From Spirochaetota bacterium (GTDB lineage Bacteria; Spirochaetota; Leptospiria; Turneriellales; Turneriellaceae): a stretch of 51,475 bases of DNA. The notes beneath the pieces were generated by a model that searched no databases, had not been told where the DNA came from, and was given only the letters and a program-made list of their open reading frames with translations. The stretch is taken from the NCBI GenBank assembly GCA_018240245.1, contig JAFEGD010000007.1:1-51475 (forward strand), written 5' to 3'. Both the position numbers and the translations under genes were made by a program. Positions 8,405 through 16,385 of the stretch are shown in pieces. Each line of letters begins with the position of its first letter. The first letter of the stretch is position 1.

Positions 8405-9834
8405 AGATAATTTTCGCGGGTAATGACTGCTTCGTTGAACTGTCCGGGATGTGGTGACTCGGTTTTCCAGTAGTTGCCACTTTGTGTTTTTTCTGCGCTC
8501 GTTGTAAAAGTGTAATATAAATAGCGCATCCGTAGGTAATTTGGATTTTCGCTCAAAGGGCAATGCAACAAATGTGCACATACGCTTGCGTCGCCGGTAA
8601 ATAGTTTGCCGATAAAATTGGGCATCCACCGCACGCCGAGAAAAAAGCTGTATTTTTCGTGCATTTGTGGGTCTCGAATACGAAACGATTCATAGTACAT
8701 CTGGTGGTCTAATCGCCAATGGTGCGGGGCATACCAGATGGGTGCTCGTGCTAATGCGCTCGGTCGAATTTTGAAATCATATTTTTGCCAAGTTTTGCCG
8801 TCGATCGAACTTTCGATGCCGATCTCCATGCGGTACTTCGGTATCATGCCAAAGAGCGCGTACGGGTTCGAGACTTTGGCGGCGGCAAAAAATTTGAGCG
8901 TACCGCGGATAGGCGCGAGCATTTCGCGTTGCTCGGCATTCTTTAAAAAAATCCAACTCGTTTCGTGTAGATAGCGATTGCCCGGAAAAACTGTCTTATA
9001 GGTGTACCATAGACTTGTCGTAAACCATCCGAAAACAATAAATAGAACCAGTATGCGCGCGTACCGATAGACAAGCGGAAACTGAATACGGTTCGATCGA
9101 TCTGTTGTATGAGGGACGAAACTCCACAATGAGAAGCTGATTGCCACTGTTAGAATATTAAAAAAGCCATAGTTGCCCGAAATAAAAATACCGATTTGCA
9201 ATGCAAGATTTATAAAAAAATAGACGAGGCGCGAGCGTCTACCGATGAAGATCAAAAATGGCCCCGGCACCTCGACGATGAACACGAATAGGGTCAGCAA
9301 ACGTTGTAGCATATCGGGCAACTGTGAAAAGTGCCACGAAAGAAATCCTGGCATCGGCTGGTTTTGCCAAAAATATTTCATCGCAGTGCCGTCGTGCCAT
9401 TCGGGCATACCATGCAGAAACTTTACGACACCCATACAGAACATGAGTTTGAAGAGTAAAAGGCGCAATAACCAGATGCCGCGCGTTGGCGACAGAGCTT
9501 CGGCGCACAACAAGAGAAAAACGCTTTCGATTAAACAGACATCCCAAATATAATCGAAGAACGGTGCGGGAAACCAAGCGTAAAGTGTGGCGAATAAAAT
9601 AACGGGAATAACCCACACGAGGCGCCGTATGTCGCGCGAGGTAATCGCGATCAAGATCGGTGCAAATAAGATAATTTGCGCGTAAGTGCGAAACATTGAA
9701 GAAATCGGCGGCGCGACGGCAATTGCCGCAAGACCGCGCAGTTGCGGCAAAGCCGAGAGTAAGGCAATGGCAATGCAGCCAGCAAGTGCCGCCGGTAACA
9801 TCCACGGTTTAAGCGTCATGGTGGTTAGTCGCAT
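8392..9834 (-). CDS. Lipase maturation factor (LMF) family membrane protein
   Basis: 480 residues with an N-terminal polytopic region and a C-terminal soluble part. The segments LFKLMFCMGVVKFLHGMPEWHDGTAMKYFWQNQPMPGFLSWH (given here only in parts: FKLMFCMGVVKF, WHDGTAMKYFW, QPMPGFLSWHFSQLP) and ISGNYGFFNILT are signatures of the LMF1 family, as are the late motifs APHHWRLDHQMYYE and WMPNFIGKLFTGD. Eukaryotic LMF1 helps lipases fold in the ER; bacterial members are of unknown function and may help fold or transport exported proteins. No lipase gene is adjacent here. Confidence 0.82.
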   Translation of the reverse strand: MRLTTMTLKPWMLPAALAGCIAIALLSALPQLRGLAAIAVAPPISSMFRTYAQIILFAPILIAITSRDIRRLVWVIPVILFATLYAWFPAPFFDYIWDVCLIESVFLLLCAEALSPTRGIWLLRLLLFKLMFCMGVVKFLHGMPEWHDGTAMKYFWQNQPMPGFLSWHFSQLPDMLQRLLTLFVFIVEVPGPFLIFIGRRSRLVYFFINLALQIGIFISGNYGFFNILTVAISFSLWSFVPHTTDRSNRIQFPLVYRYARILVLFIVFGWFTTSLWYTYKTVFPGNRYLHETSWIFLKNAEQREMLAPIRGTLKFFAAAKVSNPYALFGMIPKYRMEIGIESSIDGKTWQKYDFKIRPSALARAPIWYAPHHWRLDHQMYYESFRIRDPQMHEKYSFFLGVRWMPNFIGKLFTGDASVCAHLLHCPLSENPNYLRMRYLYYTFTTSAEKTQSGNYWKTESPHPGQFNEAVITRENYLQLP

Positions 9835-9838
9835 GCTC

Positions 9839-9854
9839 TAAGAGCGCGTCTCAA
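9839..9854. repeat. Half copy of the palindromic element end
   Basis: The 16 bases TAAGAGCGCGTCTCAA are identical to the reverse complement of the right arm of the nested palindrome at 16265-16383. Here no inverted partner is visible within the next ~200 bp, so this is a solo arm or decayed copy just upstream of the start of the minus-strand LMF gene. Confidence 0.6.
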
Positions 9855-9910
9855 TACCCTGCGTAGCGCGGCACGCTAATTTACTCGCTGTCTCAAGTCG
9901 GCAACGGGGC

Positions 9911-10999
9911 GTGACGCATGGCACGCTTGTTGCTTATCAAAAGGGCGGTGCAGAAACGACAGTGACTGGCGAGATCGTAGTTTTTATTACTTCTTATATT
10001 GCGTATCTTCTCAGCGCGTTATGCGGCGGTGGGGCCGGACTCATTATGATTCCCGTGCTTGGCTTTTTTTTACCCGTGCAGTACGTCCCCGCAGCGATTT
10101 CACTCGGTAGCGCGACGAGTTCGATTTCACGTATCGCGATTTTTTATCGCAACATACGTTTCGATATCGTGCGTTGGTTTATACCGCCGGCAATCGGCGC
10201 GGTGTGGCTCGGCGCATGGTTGATCGATAGCGTGAACCCTCTTTTACTCGAGTTTGTGATCGGTATTTTTCTTGTCTGGAATTTGACGTTACTTTTCAAA
10301 GACGATTCCGAGGTTATGGCATCGAAAGCACCGCATGGAGCAAAACTCGTCATCACCGGTTTTCTCGCAGGCTTCGTCTCTGGCATCACGGGCGCCGTCG
10401 GTCTCTTATTCAACAGATTCTATTTACGCTGCGGAATGAATAAAGAAGAGATTATTGCAACCCGCGCCGCTAACGAAGTGTTGTTGCATCTTATCAAGAT
10501 CGTTCTTTATTCGCTATTCGGGCTTGTGAATCTAAAATCGGTAGGTATGGGCGTTGCGATCGCTTTGGCGGCAATCGTGTCGTCGCTCAGTTTGAAGAGT
10601 GTGCTTGCGTTCATCAGCGAAACGCTTTTTCGAAAGATCGGCTACTTCGCGATGGCGTTTTCGGGATTTCTTTTACTGGCGCACACTTTTGGCGAGCTTG
10701 TGAAAAATAGCCATGCGACGTTAACGCTCGTATCCGAAACATCGGCTTTTGAGACGCAACTGACGTGGCAGCAGAATCACTTGAGTCTCGAATTCAGTCG
10801 TGCGCGCGGAATCGAAATCGAATTAGGAATGCCGGTGAGCGAACTTTCTCTCGAGCAACAGCAGCATGTAAAAAAACTGGCGCACGAATATCGCGCGGAG
10901 AAAACGGTGATCGAAGCCGTCTATGGTTTTCGCGCGCGTTCGTTCGAAGCGTATTTTTATCGCCAGGGTAAGTTAGTGCATAAGATTAAGTTTAATTAA
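9911..10999 (+). CDS. TauE/SafE (DUF81) family permease with C-terminal soluble tail
   Basis: The first ~265 residues carry about eight membrane segments with the family repeats LLSALCGGGAGLIMIPVLGFF and FLAGFVSGITGAVGLLFNRF, typical of TauE/SafE transporters that export sulfite, sulfoacetate or other organic anions. The last ~95 residues form a soluble tail that most members lack. The start is GTG at 9911; the in-frame GTG shortly before EIVVFITSYIAYLL is an alternative that removes a poorly conserved leader. The substrate cannot be told from context. Confidence 0.78.
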   Translation: MTHGTLVAYQKGGAETTVTGEIVVFITSYIAYLLSALCGGGAGLIMIPVLGFFLPVQYVPAAISLGSATSSISRIAIFYRNIRFDIVRWFIPPAIGAVWLGAWLIDSVNPLLLEFVIGIFLVWNLTLLFKDDSEVMASKAPHGAKLVITGFLAGFVSGITGAVGLLFNRFYLRCGMNKEEIIATRAANEVLLHLIKIVLYSLFGLVNLKSVGMGVAIALAAIVSSLSLKSVLAFISETLFRKIGYFAMAFSGFLLLAHTFGELVKNSHATLTLVSETSAFETQLTWQQNHLSLEFSRARGIEIELGMPVSELSLEQQQHVKKLAHEYRAEKTVIEAVYGFRARSFEAYFYRQGKLVHKIKFN

Positions 11000-11004
11000 T
11001 GCGA

Positions 11005-11033
11005 TTGACAATGTGTGCACGCTGCGCTACCAT
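11005..11033 (+). promoter_or_regulatory. Sigma-70-type promoter, predicted leaderless start
   Basis: A perfect -35 TTGACA (11005-11010) is followed by a 17 bp spacer and a -10 TACCAT (11028-11033). The expected transcription start falls on or next to the ATG at 11039, and there is no Shine-Dalgarno sequence before that ATG, so the message may be leaderless. Confidence 0.5.
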
Positions 11034-11038
11034 AGTCT

Positions 11039-11587
11039 ATGGAAGTGAAGCGCAGCGACATGCTCCAGTGGGCGCAAAGTGCTCAACGCAACGGCGATAA
11101 CCGCGATGCTGAGATAGCCGACAAGCCTTCTGAAATCCGCCCCAATAATAAAGCGCAAGTTTCTGTCGATGCGATGCGCAGCAAGGTGTTGAGTTTGCAA
11201 CAAGAAGTGCGCGAATTGCAGACGGGTATATCGATGCGCCAAGTGCAGTTGGGTTTTCTGAACCAAGTGAACGAAGGCACGTCTTGGCAGAAAGAGTTGC
11301 GCCGTTTCATGAACGAGCAGTTTCCCGCAATGCAACTCGAAGTGCGCGATACGCAAAGCCTCGACGAATTCAAGACCGAAGCGGCGCAAGTCGTGTCGAA
11401 TTTGCGCAATAATCTCATCAAGAAAGACATCCAGATTCAAAATATTCTCTCGTCGGGCATATTCACACCGGCAGAAAATGCAGACGAACCCGTTGTCGAT
11501 AACTCGAAAATCGTAAAAGATTTTTCCGAGAGTCGCGATATTTTCAGTAAGTTGCGCCCCGAGGCTGTGAAGAGCCTTGTGAATTAA
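11039..11587 (+). CDS. Hypothetical coiled-coil protein upstream of FlhB-C homologue
   Basis: 182 residues, no signal peptide. Residues ~40-65 (SKVLSLQQEVRELQTGISMR) and ~100-140 are predicted to be helical/coiled coil. I do not recognise the family. It is followed after 3 bp by an FlhB C-terminal homologue and then an HD-GYP protein. In Bacillus the FlhB-C homologue YlqH is paired with another uncharacterised protein (YlqG), so a link to the flagellar export apparatus is conceivable but unproven here. Confidence 0.6.
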   Translation: MEVKRSDMLQWAQSAQRNGDNRDAEIADKPSEIRPNNKAQVSVDAMRSKVLSLQQEVRELQTGISMRQVQLGFLNQVNEGTSWQKELRRFMNEQFPAMQLEVRDTQSLDEFKTEAAQVVSNLRNNLIKKDIQIQNILSSGIFTPAENADEPVVDNSKIVKDFSESRDIFSKLRPEAVKSLVN

Positions 11588-11590
11588 CGG

Positions 11591-11869
11591 TTGCCGCTCG
11601 AGACCGAAAAACTCGTCGAAATTTTGCGCGCTTGCGCGCTCGAATACACGGCAGACGGAGCGCCGATTGTGCGCTGGTACGCCGAGGGCGACGCCGCCCA
11701 ACGCATGATTGAAGTTGCCGAGCGCCACGGTGTGCGCGTCGAGGCAAATCAAGCCGAATCGCTCTTGCTCGCGCTCAAGTCGGTGAAAATCAATACCGAA
11801 ATACCGCGTGAAATCTACCTCGCGGTCGCGCGCATTTATGCATATTTAATCCAAAATGAGATCCGATAA
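11591..11869 (+). CDS. FlhB/YscU C-terminal domain homologue (FhlB/YlqH type)
   Basis: 92 residues that match the cytoplasmic C-terminal domain of the flagellar export switch FlhB: APIVRWYAEGDAAQRMIEVAERHGVRVEANQAESLLLALKS (quoted here only as APIVRWYAEG, MIEVAERHGVRVEAN, LLLALKSVKINTEIP) followed by REIYLAVARIYAYLIQ. The cleavage motif NPTH and the membrane domain of full FlhB are absent, as in stand-alone FhlB/YlqH proteins, which can partly replace FlhB-C in other bacteria. The start is TTG at 11591; the preceding gene ends 3 bp upstream. No other flagellar genes are in the window. Confidence 0.75.
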   Translation: MPLETEKLVEILRACALEYTADGAPIVRWYAEGDAAQRMIEVAERHGVRVEANQAESLLLALKSVKINTEIPREIYLAVARIYAYLIQNEIR

Positions 11870-11909
11870 TTATGCTTGAAATTTCCAGCGTAAAATCCGA
11901 AAATCAACT

Positions 11910-13106
11910 ATGACCCGCTTTCAGGTCAAATTATTACGCCCAGGGGTTTCGTTCACGAAGCCCGTCTTTATCGACCCGACAAACATGCTCGCGGCGGCGA
12001 ACGTCATCGTCACGCAGAGCGACCTTGATCGGCTCAACAAATGGAAAATCGAAGAAGTTTTATCTGCGGGCGAACCGGTCTATGCTTCGAAAAAAGACGA
12101 AGCCGAATTTATCGACGGTCAGCAAAAACTCGATATCGAGAATCTCAAAAAAGATCTCAAGAATCTTTTGCGCATCAAACCGACGTTTAACTCTCTTACC
12201 AGCGCGACCGAGGGTATTCTTAAAAATTTTTACGAGCGCATCAATGCGAATAATAACCCGCAGCCGAACGATGTGCGCAGCAAAGCCGAAGAAATTACAA
12301 ATTTGGTGATGGATTGTCCGCTGGTCGTCATCTATGCGGCTGAGTATGCGGTCGACACGAACATTTATAAGCACGATATCGCGAGCGCGATTTTTGCCGT
12401 TCGTCTGGGGCTTGCGCTCGATTTTTCGCGCCCAAAAATCGTCGAACTTGTTTTCGCCATTTTAATGATGGATGTCGGCATGCTCAAAGTGCCCGCGACG
12501 ATTCTTGAGAAAGCAGAAAAACTCAACGAAACAGAACTGCAAATGATTCATGCGCATCCCGTGCATGGCTACCAGATGCTCACGCAAATCGGTAAGATCA
12601 AAAACACAATCGCTTCGGTTGCCCTGCAACACCACGAGCACTTCGACGGCTCGGGGTATCCGCGCAAAATTCGCGGCGCCGAAATGGCCGAGTACACGCG
12701 CGTCGCGGCGATTATCGATTCGTTTGTTGCAATTACCTCGCGCAAGCCATATCGCAAGAACCGCTTACCATACGATGCGATGAAAGAATTGTTGACGTTG
12801 GGTATTTATCGTTACGATCCCGTTTTTTTGAAAACGTTTCTCGACTCGCACGCGATTTATCCTTTAGGGTCGCTCGTCGAACTTTCCGACGGCGCAACGG
12901 GAATGGTCGTGCAAGCAAGCAAGGGCAAACCGATGCGCCCTGTCGTTTGGGTATTGCGCGATGCGAAAAACCAGCGCCCGGCAAAAGTAGATTTTGTGCA
13001 TCTTCTTTATACGTCCGATAAATTTATCTCAAAAGCCAAGTACCCCGAAGACGCGGGCATTCAACTCGATGTCGAGTACGAGCAATTAGGCAAGCAGTTA
13101 GCTTGA
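11910..13106 (+). CDS. HD-GYP domain protein with altered HD motif
   Basis: 398 residues. The N-terminal ~140 resemble the DUF3391-type leader often found before HD-GYP domains (LLRPGVSFTKPVFID). The HD-GYP domain spans ~150-320 with HHEHFDGSGYP (H241, H242, E243, G249-P251) and RVAAIIDSFVAITSRKPYR intact. Active HD-GYP enzymes hydrolyse cyclic di-GMP using a di- or tri-iron centre. Here the motif HDIGK is MMDVGM: the metal-binding His is Met187 and the usual Lys is Met191, although Asp188 remains. Activity may be lost or changed, leaving a c-di-GMP-binding or scaffold role. A 41 bp gap separates it from the FlhB-C homologue. Confidence 0.85.
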   Translation: MTRFQVKLLRPGVSFTKPVFIDPTNMLAAANVIVTQSDLDRLNKWKIEEVLSAGEPVYASKKDEAEFIDGQQKLDIENLKKDLKNLLRIKPTFNSLTSATEGILKNFYERINANNNPQPNDVRSKAEEITNLVMDCPLVVIYAAEYAVDTNIYKHDIASAIFAVRLGLALDFSRPKIVELVFAILMMDVGMLKVPATILEKAEKLNETELQMIHAHPVHGYQMLTQIGKIKNTIASVALQHHEHFDGSGYPRKIRGAEMAEYTRVAAIIDSFVAITSRKPYRKNRLPYDAMKELLTLGIYRYDPVFLKTFLDSHAIYPLGSLVELSDGATGMVVQASKGKPMRPVVWVLRDAKNQRPAKVDFVHLLYTSDKFISKAKYPEDAGIQLDVEYEQLGKQLA

Positions 13107-13138
13107 CCGGGCGTTTCACCGCGCGAGCATAACAAACC

Positions 13139-14668
13139 ATGCTCGACAATAAAGTTCTCGTCGCGGGCGCACAGGCTAAATCTCCCCACGGGCTCGACGC
13201 CGAAGTTATCGTCATCGGCGCCGGGTTTTCGGGAATTGGCGCCGCTATCAAACTCAAAGAAGCCGGCTTCTCGTTTCTCGTTCTCGAAAAAGCGGCCGAC
13301 ATCGGCGGCACCTGGCGCGATAACACGTACCCCGGCATCGCGGTCGACATCACCTCGTTTACGTATTCGTTCTCGTTCGAGCAAAATCCCAACTGGTCGC
13401 GCCTCTTCGCGCCCGGTAACGAGTTGCAAGAATACGCGAACCACTGTGTCGACAAATATGGCATTCGCCGCGCCTTTCGTTTCGGCATCGAAGTCGAAAA
13501 AGCCGTGTTCGACGCAGGCAGCGCAACGTGGGCGATCCACACCAAAGCGGGGCAGGTGCTCAAGTCAAAATATCTCATTGCGGCAACCGGGGGGTTAACC
13601 CAGCCCAAGATACCCGACATTAAGGGGATTAATTCGTTCGCGGGTAAAATGATGCACACCGCGCGCTGGGATCATAGTTACTCGCTCGCGGGTAAGCGCG
13701 TCGCAATCGTCGGCACCGGGGCGACGGCGGTGCAGGTCGTGCCGTCGATTGCGCCGCTTGTGAAACACCTCGACGTGTACCAGCGTACGCCGATTTGGAT
13801 TATACCCAAGCCCGATTACCCGATTCCCGAATGGGCGCAGTGGATTTTCGCCAACGTACCCGGCACGCAAAACGCGGTGCGGCAAGTGACGACGTTTTTT
13901 ACCGAACTCGTCATGATGCTCGGCATTATTTATAACAAGCAAACGCCGCAGCTCATTCGCGCACTCGAGGCGCTATGCTTGAATCACCTCGAAAACCAAG
14001 TCAAAGACCCGGCGGTGCGCGCGAAGCTCACGCCGACGTACGGCTTCGGCTGCAAACGGCCGAGCACTTCGAGCGAATATTTGCGCACGTTTAATCGTGA
14101 CAACGTTTCACTCGTGACCGAAGGCATCAAAGAAATTCATCCGCAAGGGATTGAGACTAGTGACGGTGTCATACACGAGGTCGATACTCTGCTTTTAAGT
14201 ACTGGGTTCAAGGTTTATGAAAAAGGCAACACACCGCCTTTTGAAGTTTTCGGGCGCGGCAATATCGAGCTCGGCGAGTGGTGGGATAAAAACCGCTACC
14301 AAGCGTACGAAGGCGCGAGCGTGCCGAATTTCCCGAATTTCTTTTTGATCTGGGGGCCGTATAGCGCGTCGGGGTCGTCGTGGTTTTCGATGATCGAGGC
14401 GAACGTGCACCACGCGCTGCGCTGCCTCAAAGAAGCGCGCCGCAAACACGCCGAGACAGTCGAGGTCGCGCAAAGCGCGCACGACGCCTATTTCGCCGAT
14501 ATTCAACAGCGGCAACAGAATACGGTATTCTACAACCAAGACTGTTCGCGCTCGAATAGTTATTACTTCGACCGCCACGGCGATGCGCCGTTCTACCGCC
14601 CCTCGTCGGGCTTCGAGATGTGGCTCAGGTCGCGGGTCTTCAATCTGGGGGATTACGAGTTTCGGTGA
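13139..14668 (+). CDS. Flavin-containing Baeyer-Villiger-type monooxygenase
   Basis: 509 residues with an N-terminal FAD Rossmann motif VIGAGFSGIGAA (from residue 25), the sequence ADIGGTWRDNTYPGIAVD, the Baeyer-Villiger fingerprint FAGKMMHTARWD (F167, G169, H173, T174, W177) and a second dinucleotide motif for NADPH, VGTGATAVQ (from 191). Such enzymes insert oxygen next to ketones or oxidise heteroatoms, using NADPH and O2. There is no Shine-Dalgarno sequence; TTGACC (13103) and CATAAC (13128) before the ATG suggest a leaderless promoter. No dedicated ketone pathway is adjacent. Confidence 0.88.
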   Translation: MLDNKVLVAGAQAKSPHGLDAEVIVIGAGFSGIGAAIKLKEAGFSFLVLEKAADIGGTWRDNTYPGIAVDITSFTYSFSFEQNPNWSRLFAPGNELQEYANHCVDKYGIRRAFRFGIEVEKAVFDAGSATWAIHTKAGQVLKSKYLIAATGGLTQPKIPDIKGINSFAGKMMHTARWDHSYSLAGKRVAIVGTGATAVQVVPSIAPLVKHLDVYQRTPIWIIPKPDYPIPEWAQWIFANVPGTQNAVRQVTTFFTELVMMLGIIYNKQTPQLIRALEALCLNHLENQVKDPAVRAKLTPTYGFGCKRPSTSSEYLRTFNRDNVSLVTEGIKEIHPQGIETSDGVIHEVDTLLLSTGFKVYEKGNTPPFEVFGRGNIELGEWWDKNRYQAYEGASVPNFPNFFLIWGPYSASGSSWFSMIEANVHHALRCLKEARRKHAETVEVAQSAHDAYFADIQQRQQNTVFYNQDCSRSNSYYFDRHGDAPFYRPSSGFEMWLRSRVFNLGDYEFR

Positions 14669-14679
14669 AAATTTTTATC

Positions 14680-14731
14680 GTAGAGACGCAGCATGGTTCG
14701 ACAAGCTCACCGCAAGTCGCTGCGTCTCTAC
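14680..14731. repeat. Inverted repeat, 13 bp arms
   Basis: GTAGAGACGCAGC (14680-14692) and its exact reverse complement GCTGCGTCTCTAC (14719-14731) enclose 26 bp. It lies between the convergent monooxygenase and toxin genes. It has no T-run of terminator type on the plus side. Short palindromes with a TAGAGACGC core are common interspersed repeats in several bacterial phyla, so it may be a REP-like element that also ends transcription. Confidence 0.6.
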
Positions 14732-14741
14732 TCGATTGCAA

Positions 14742-15029
14742 TTATAGCCCCTTGAAATCGCGCGCACCATGAATCACGGCAAGAATTTCAATTTGTTCTC
14801 TATCAATTTCGTACATGATTCGGTACGACTTGTAAAAAATCTCGCGAGCCTCTTCGCGCTGCAATTCGGGAATCTTTCGGCCCCGCAAGGGAAAATTCTT
14901 GAGCGCATCACCGGCGTTCAAGATGGCGGCTGTCACTATATCGGCCATAATTACCGAATCGCGCGCGATGTGTTCGCCAATCTCAAAAATATCGGCAAGC
15001 GCGGTATCGGACCAAATTACACGCGCCAT
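14742..15029 (-). CDS. RelE/ParE-family toxin
   Basis: 95 residues with the ParE/RelE pattern: start MARVIWSDTALADIFEIGEHIARD, then LKNFPLRGRKIPELQ, REIFYKSYRIMYEIDREQIEILAVIHGARDF (quoted in parts: REIFYKSYRIMYEI, ILAVIHGARDF). Family members are ribosome-dependent RNases (RelE) or gyrase poisons (ParE); this sequence is more ParE-like. It overlaps the upstream antitoxin gene by 13 bp, the usual arrangement for a type II pair. Confidence 0.85.
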   Translation of the reverse strand: MARVIWSDTALADIFEIGEHIARDSVIMADIVTAAILNAGDALKNFPLRGRKIPELQREEAREIFYKSYRIMYEIDREQIEILAVIHGARDFKGL

Positions 15030-15199
15030 CGCAACAGCTTTTTCTTCGCTTCATCGGTAGTCAAAAAACGGCCTTCGTCAATATCGCGTTTTCCCTGTTC
15101 GAATTTCATTCGCACATATAGCGCGTACATTGCGTCTTCGTACGTGGCGTCGTCGGGCAATTTTTCGGCGACATCGTGTACGGTGGCTTTGACACCCAT
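15017..15199 (-). CDS. Antitoxin of RelE/ParE pair
   Basis: 60-residue protein immediately upstream of and overlapping the toxin gene. It is acidic-basic mixed with a C-terminal toxin-binding-like tail (EGRFLTTDEAKKKLLRWRV) of the kind found in small antitoxins where GRxxTxEEAxxxL is common. No clear DNA-binding domain is seen in the N-terminus. The role is inferred mostly from position. Confidence 0.72.
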   Translation of the reverse strand: MGVKATVHDVAEKLPDDATYEDAMYALYVRMKFEQGKRDIDEGRFLTTDEAKKKLLRWRV

Positions 15200-15256
15200 G
15201 ACAAAAGATTTACAAACAGGCTCTTTGCGTCAAGCAGAACTGGATAAAAACAATCT

Positions 15257-16252
15257 ATGCCAAAATTAAAAACGATCCTCAAATTCATTCTCACCCTCGC
15301 CGTCTCGGGGGTCTGTCTCTATTTCGCCGCGCGCAATATCGAATTCGCACGCATCGCGCACGACATCGCGAATATGCAATGGCGCTATGCCGCGATCGCG
15401 CTAGCAATTAGTGTGGGTGCGCTCGCGCTGCGCGCGTTGCGCTGGCATCGAGTGTTAAGCCGCACGCGCGATTTTCCCGTGAGCACGACCTTTTGGGCGA
15501 CCGCGATCGGCTACCTGGCGAATAATATTTTGCCCGCACGCGCGGGCGAGCTCGTGCGCTCGGTCGTTGTCGCGCTCGGCGCCGATCTGCGTAAGACGCT
15601 CGTGCTCGCGACGGCGCTCACCGAGCGTATCATCGACGCGGGTATGTTGCTTATCATCGCGTTTGCGATGTTGCTTTTTACGAGAGCGTTACCCGCGAGT
15701 ATACAAGGCAGTTGGTATATATTGCTGCCGCTCGTTTTGGGCATTCTCGCGCTCGTGATGCTCGCGCCCTTGATGCAAAATTTTTGGCTGCGCCTTGTAC
15801 GTCTTTTGCCGTTCGGCGAAAAGCTCCATGCAAAAATCGAACTCCTGCTTGTGGGGCTGTTCGACGGCATTCGTGTTTTCTACAATAGTCGGTTGCTCGC
15901 GGTGTTTCTCTTACTTACTGTGGTTGTGTGGTTCGTCGATGCGGCGGGCATGTTTTTTATCTGCCGCGCGTTTGGCGCTGAAATCAGTCTCGCCGAAGCG
16001 GCGGTATTTATTGCGGCGCTCGGTTTTGCGAGCAGCGTGCCGTCGACGCCGGGCTATGTCGGCGTCTACCAAGCCGTCGCCGTTTTGCTATTACCGGTTT
16101 TCGGCGTCGGCAAAGACAAAGCGTTTTTGATCGTGTCGTTCTTTCAGGCGGGTTTTCTCACGGTGACCGCGCTGCTTGGAGTCCCCGGATGGCTGATTAT
16201 GCAACGGCGCATCGGTGCGGCGCGGCTAGAGAAAGAGTTAGAAGATAGCTGA
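15257..16252 (+). CDS. YbhN/UPF0104-type flippase-like membrane protein
   Basis: 331 residues with about eight membrane segments and the family features ARNIEFARIAHDIANMQWRY, LRALRWHRVL, GYLANNILPARAGELVRSVV, TERIIDAG and SSVPSTPGYVGVYQA. This is the lysylphosphatidylglycerol synthase transmembrane region family, whose stand-alone members are often next to glycolipid genes and are thought to move or modify lipids. It is divergent from the toxin-antitoxin pair (57 bp gap). Confidence 0.85.
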   Translation: MPKLKTILKFILTLAVSGVCLYFAARNIEFARIAHDIANMQWRYAAIALAISVGALALRALRWHRVLSRTRDFPVSTTFWATAIGYLANNILPARAGELVRSVVVALGADLRKTLVLATALTERIIDAGMLLIIAFAMLLFTRALPASIQGSWYILLPLVLGILALVMLAPLMQNFWLRLVRLLPFGEKLHAKIELLLVGLFDGIRVFYNSRLLAVFLLLTVVVWFVDAAGMFFICRAFGAEISLAEAAVFIAALGFASSVPSTPGYVGVYQAVAVLLLPVFGVGKDKAFLIVSFFQAGFLTVTALLGVPGWLIMQRRIGAARLEKELEDS

Positions 16253-16264
16253 TATTTCCGATAA

Positions 16265-16383
16265 TAGGAGCGCGTCTCAAAACCGCCCTCGCTTGGCTCG
16301 CGATCATAGGCGATTGTTGCCAATCGCCTTTGCCACACCGAACGCGGCTTGTCGCGAGACGAAGGTTTTGAGACGCGCTCTTA
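16265..16383. repeat. Nested palindromic element (MITE/REP-like), copy 1
   Basis: Outer arms of 20 bp (16265-16284 and 16364-16383) are inverted copies with one mismatch. Inside are a 7 bp arm pair CTCGCGA (16297-16303)/TCGCGAG (16352-16358) and a central hairpin AGGCGATTG-TTGC-CAATCGCCT (16308-16329). The whole 119 bp can fold as one three-tier structure. It carries no gene. It sits between two plus-strand genes and abuts the ATG at 16386. A solo arm is at 9839 and a related element at 25077-25265. Confidence 0.75.
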
Positions 16384-16385
16384 GT

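Noticed and set aside
11027-11752. Long minus-strand frame of 241 codons
   Set aside because: It lies opposite two better plus-strand genes (coiled-coil and FlhB-C) with recognisable protein sequence, and its translation is Arg/His/Leu-rich without a motif.
16293-16385. N-terminal extension of the gene at 16386
   Set aside because: The extra codons are the palindromic element, not protein-like sequence.
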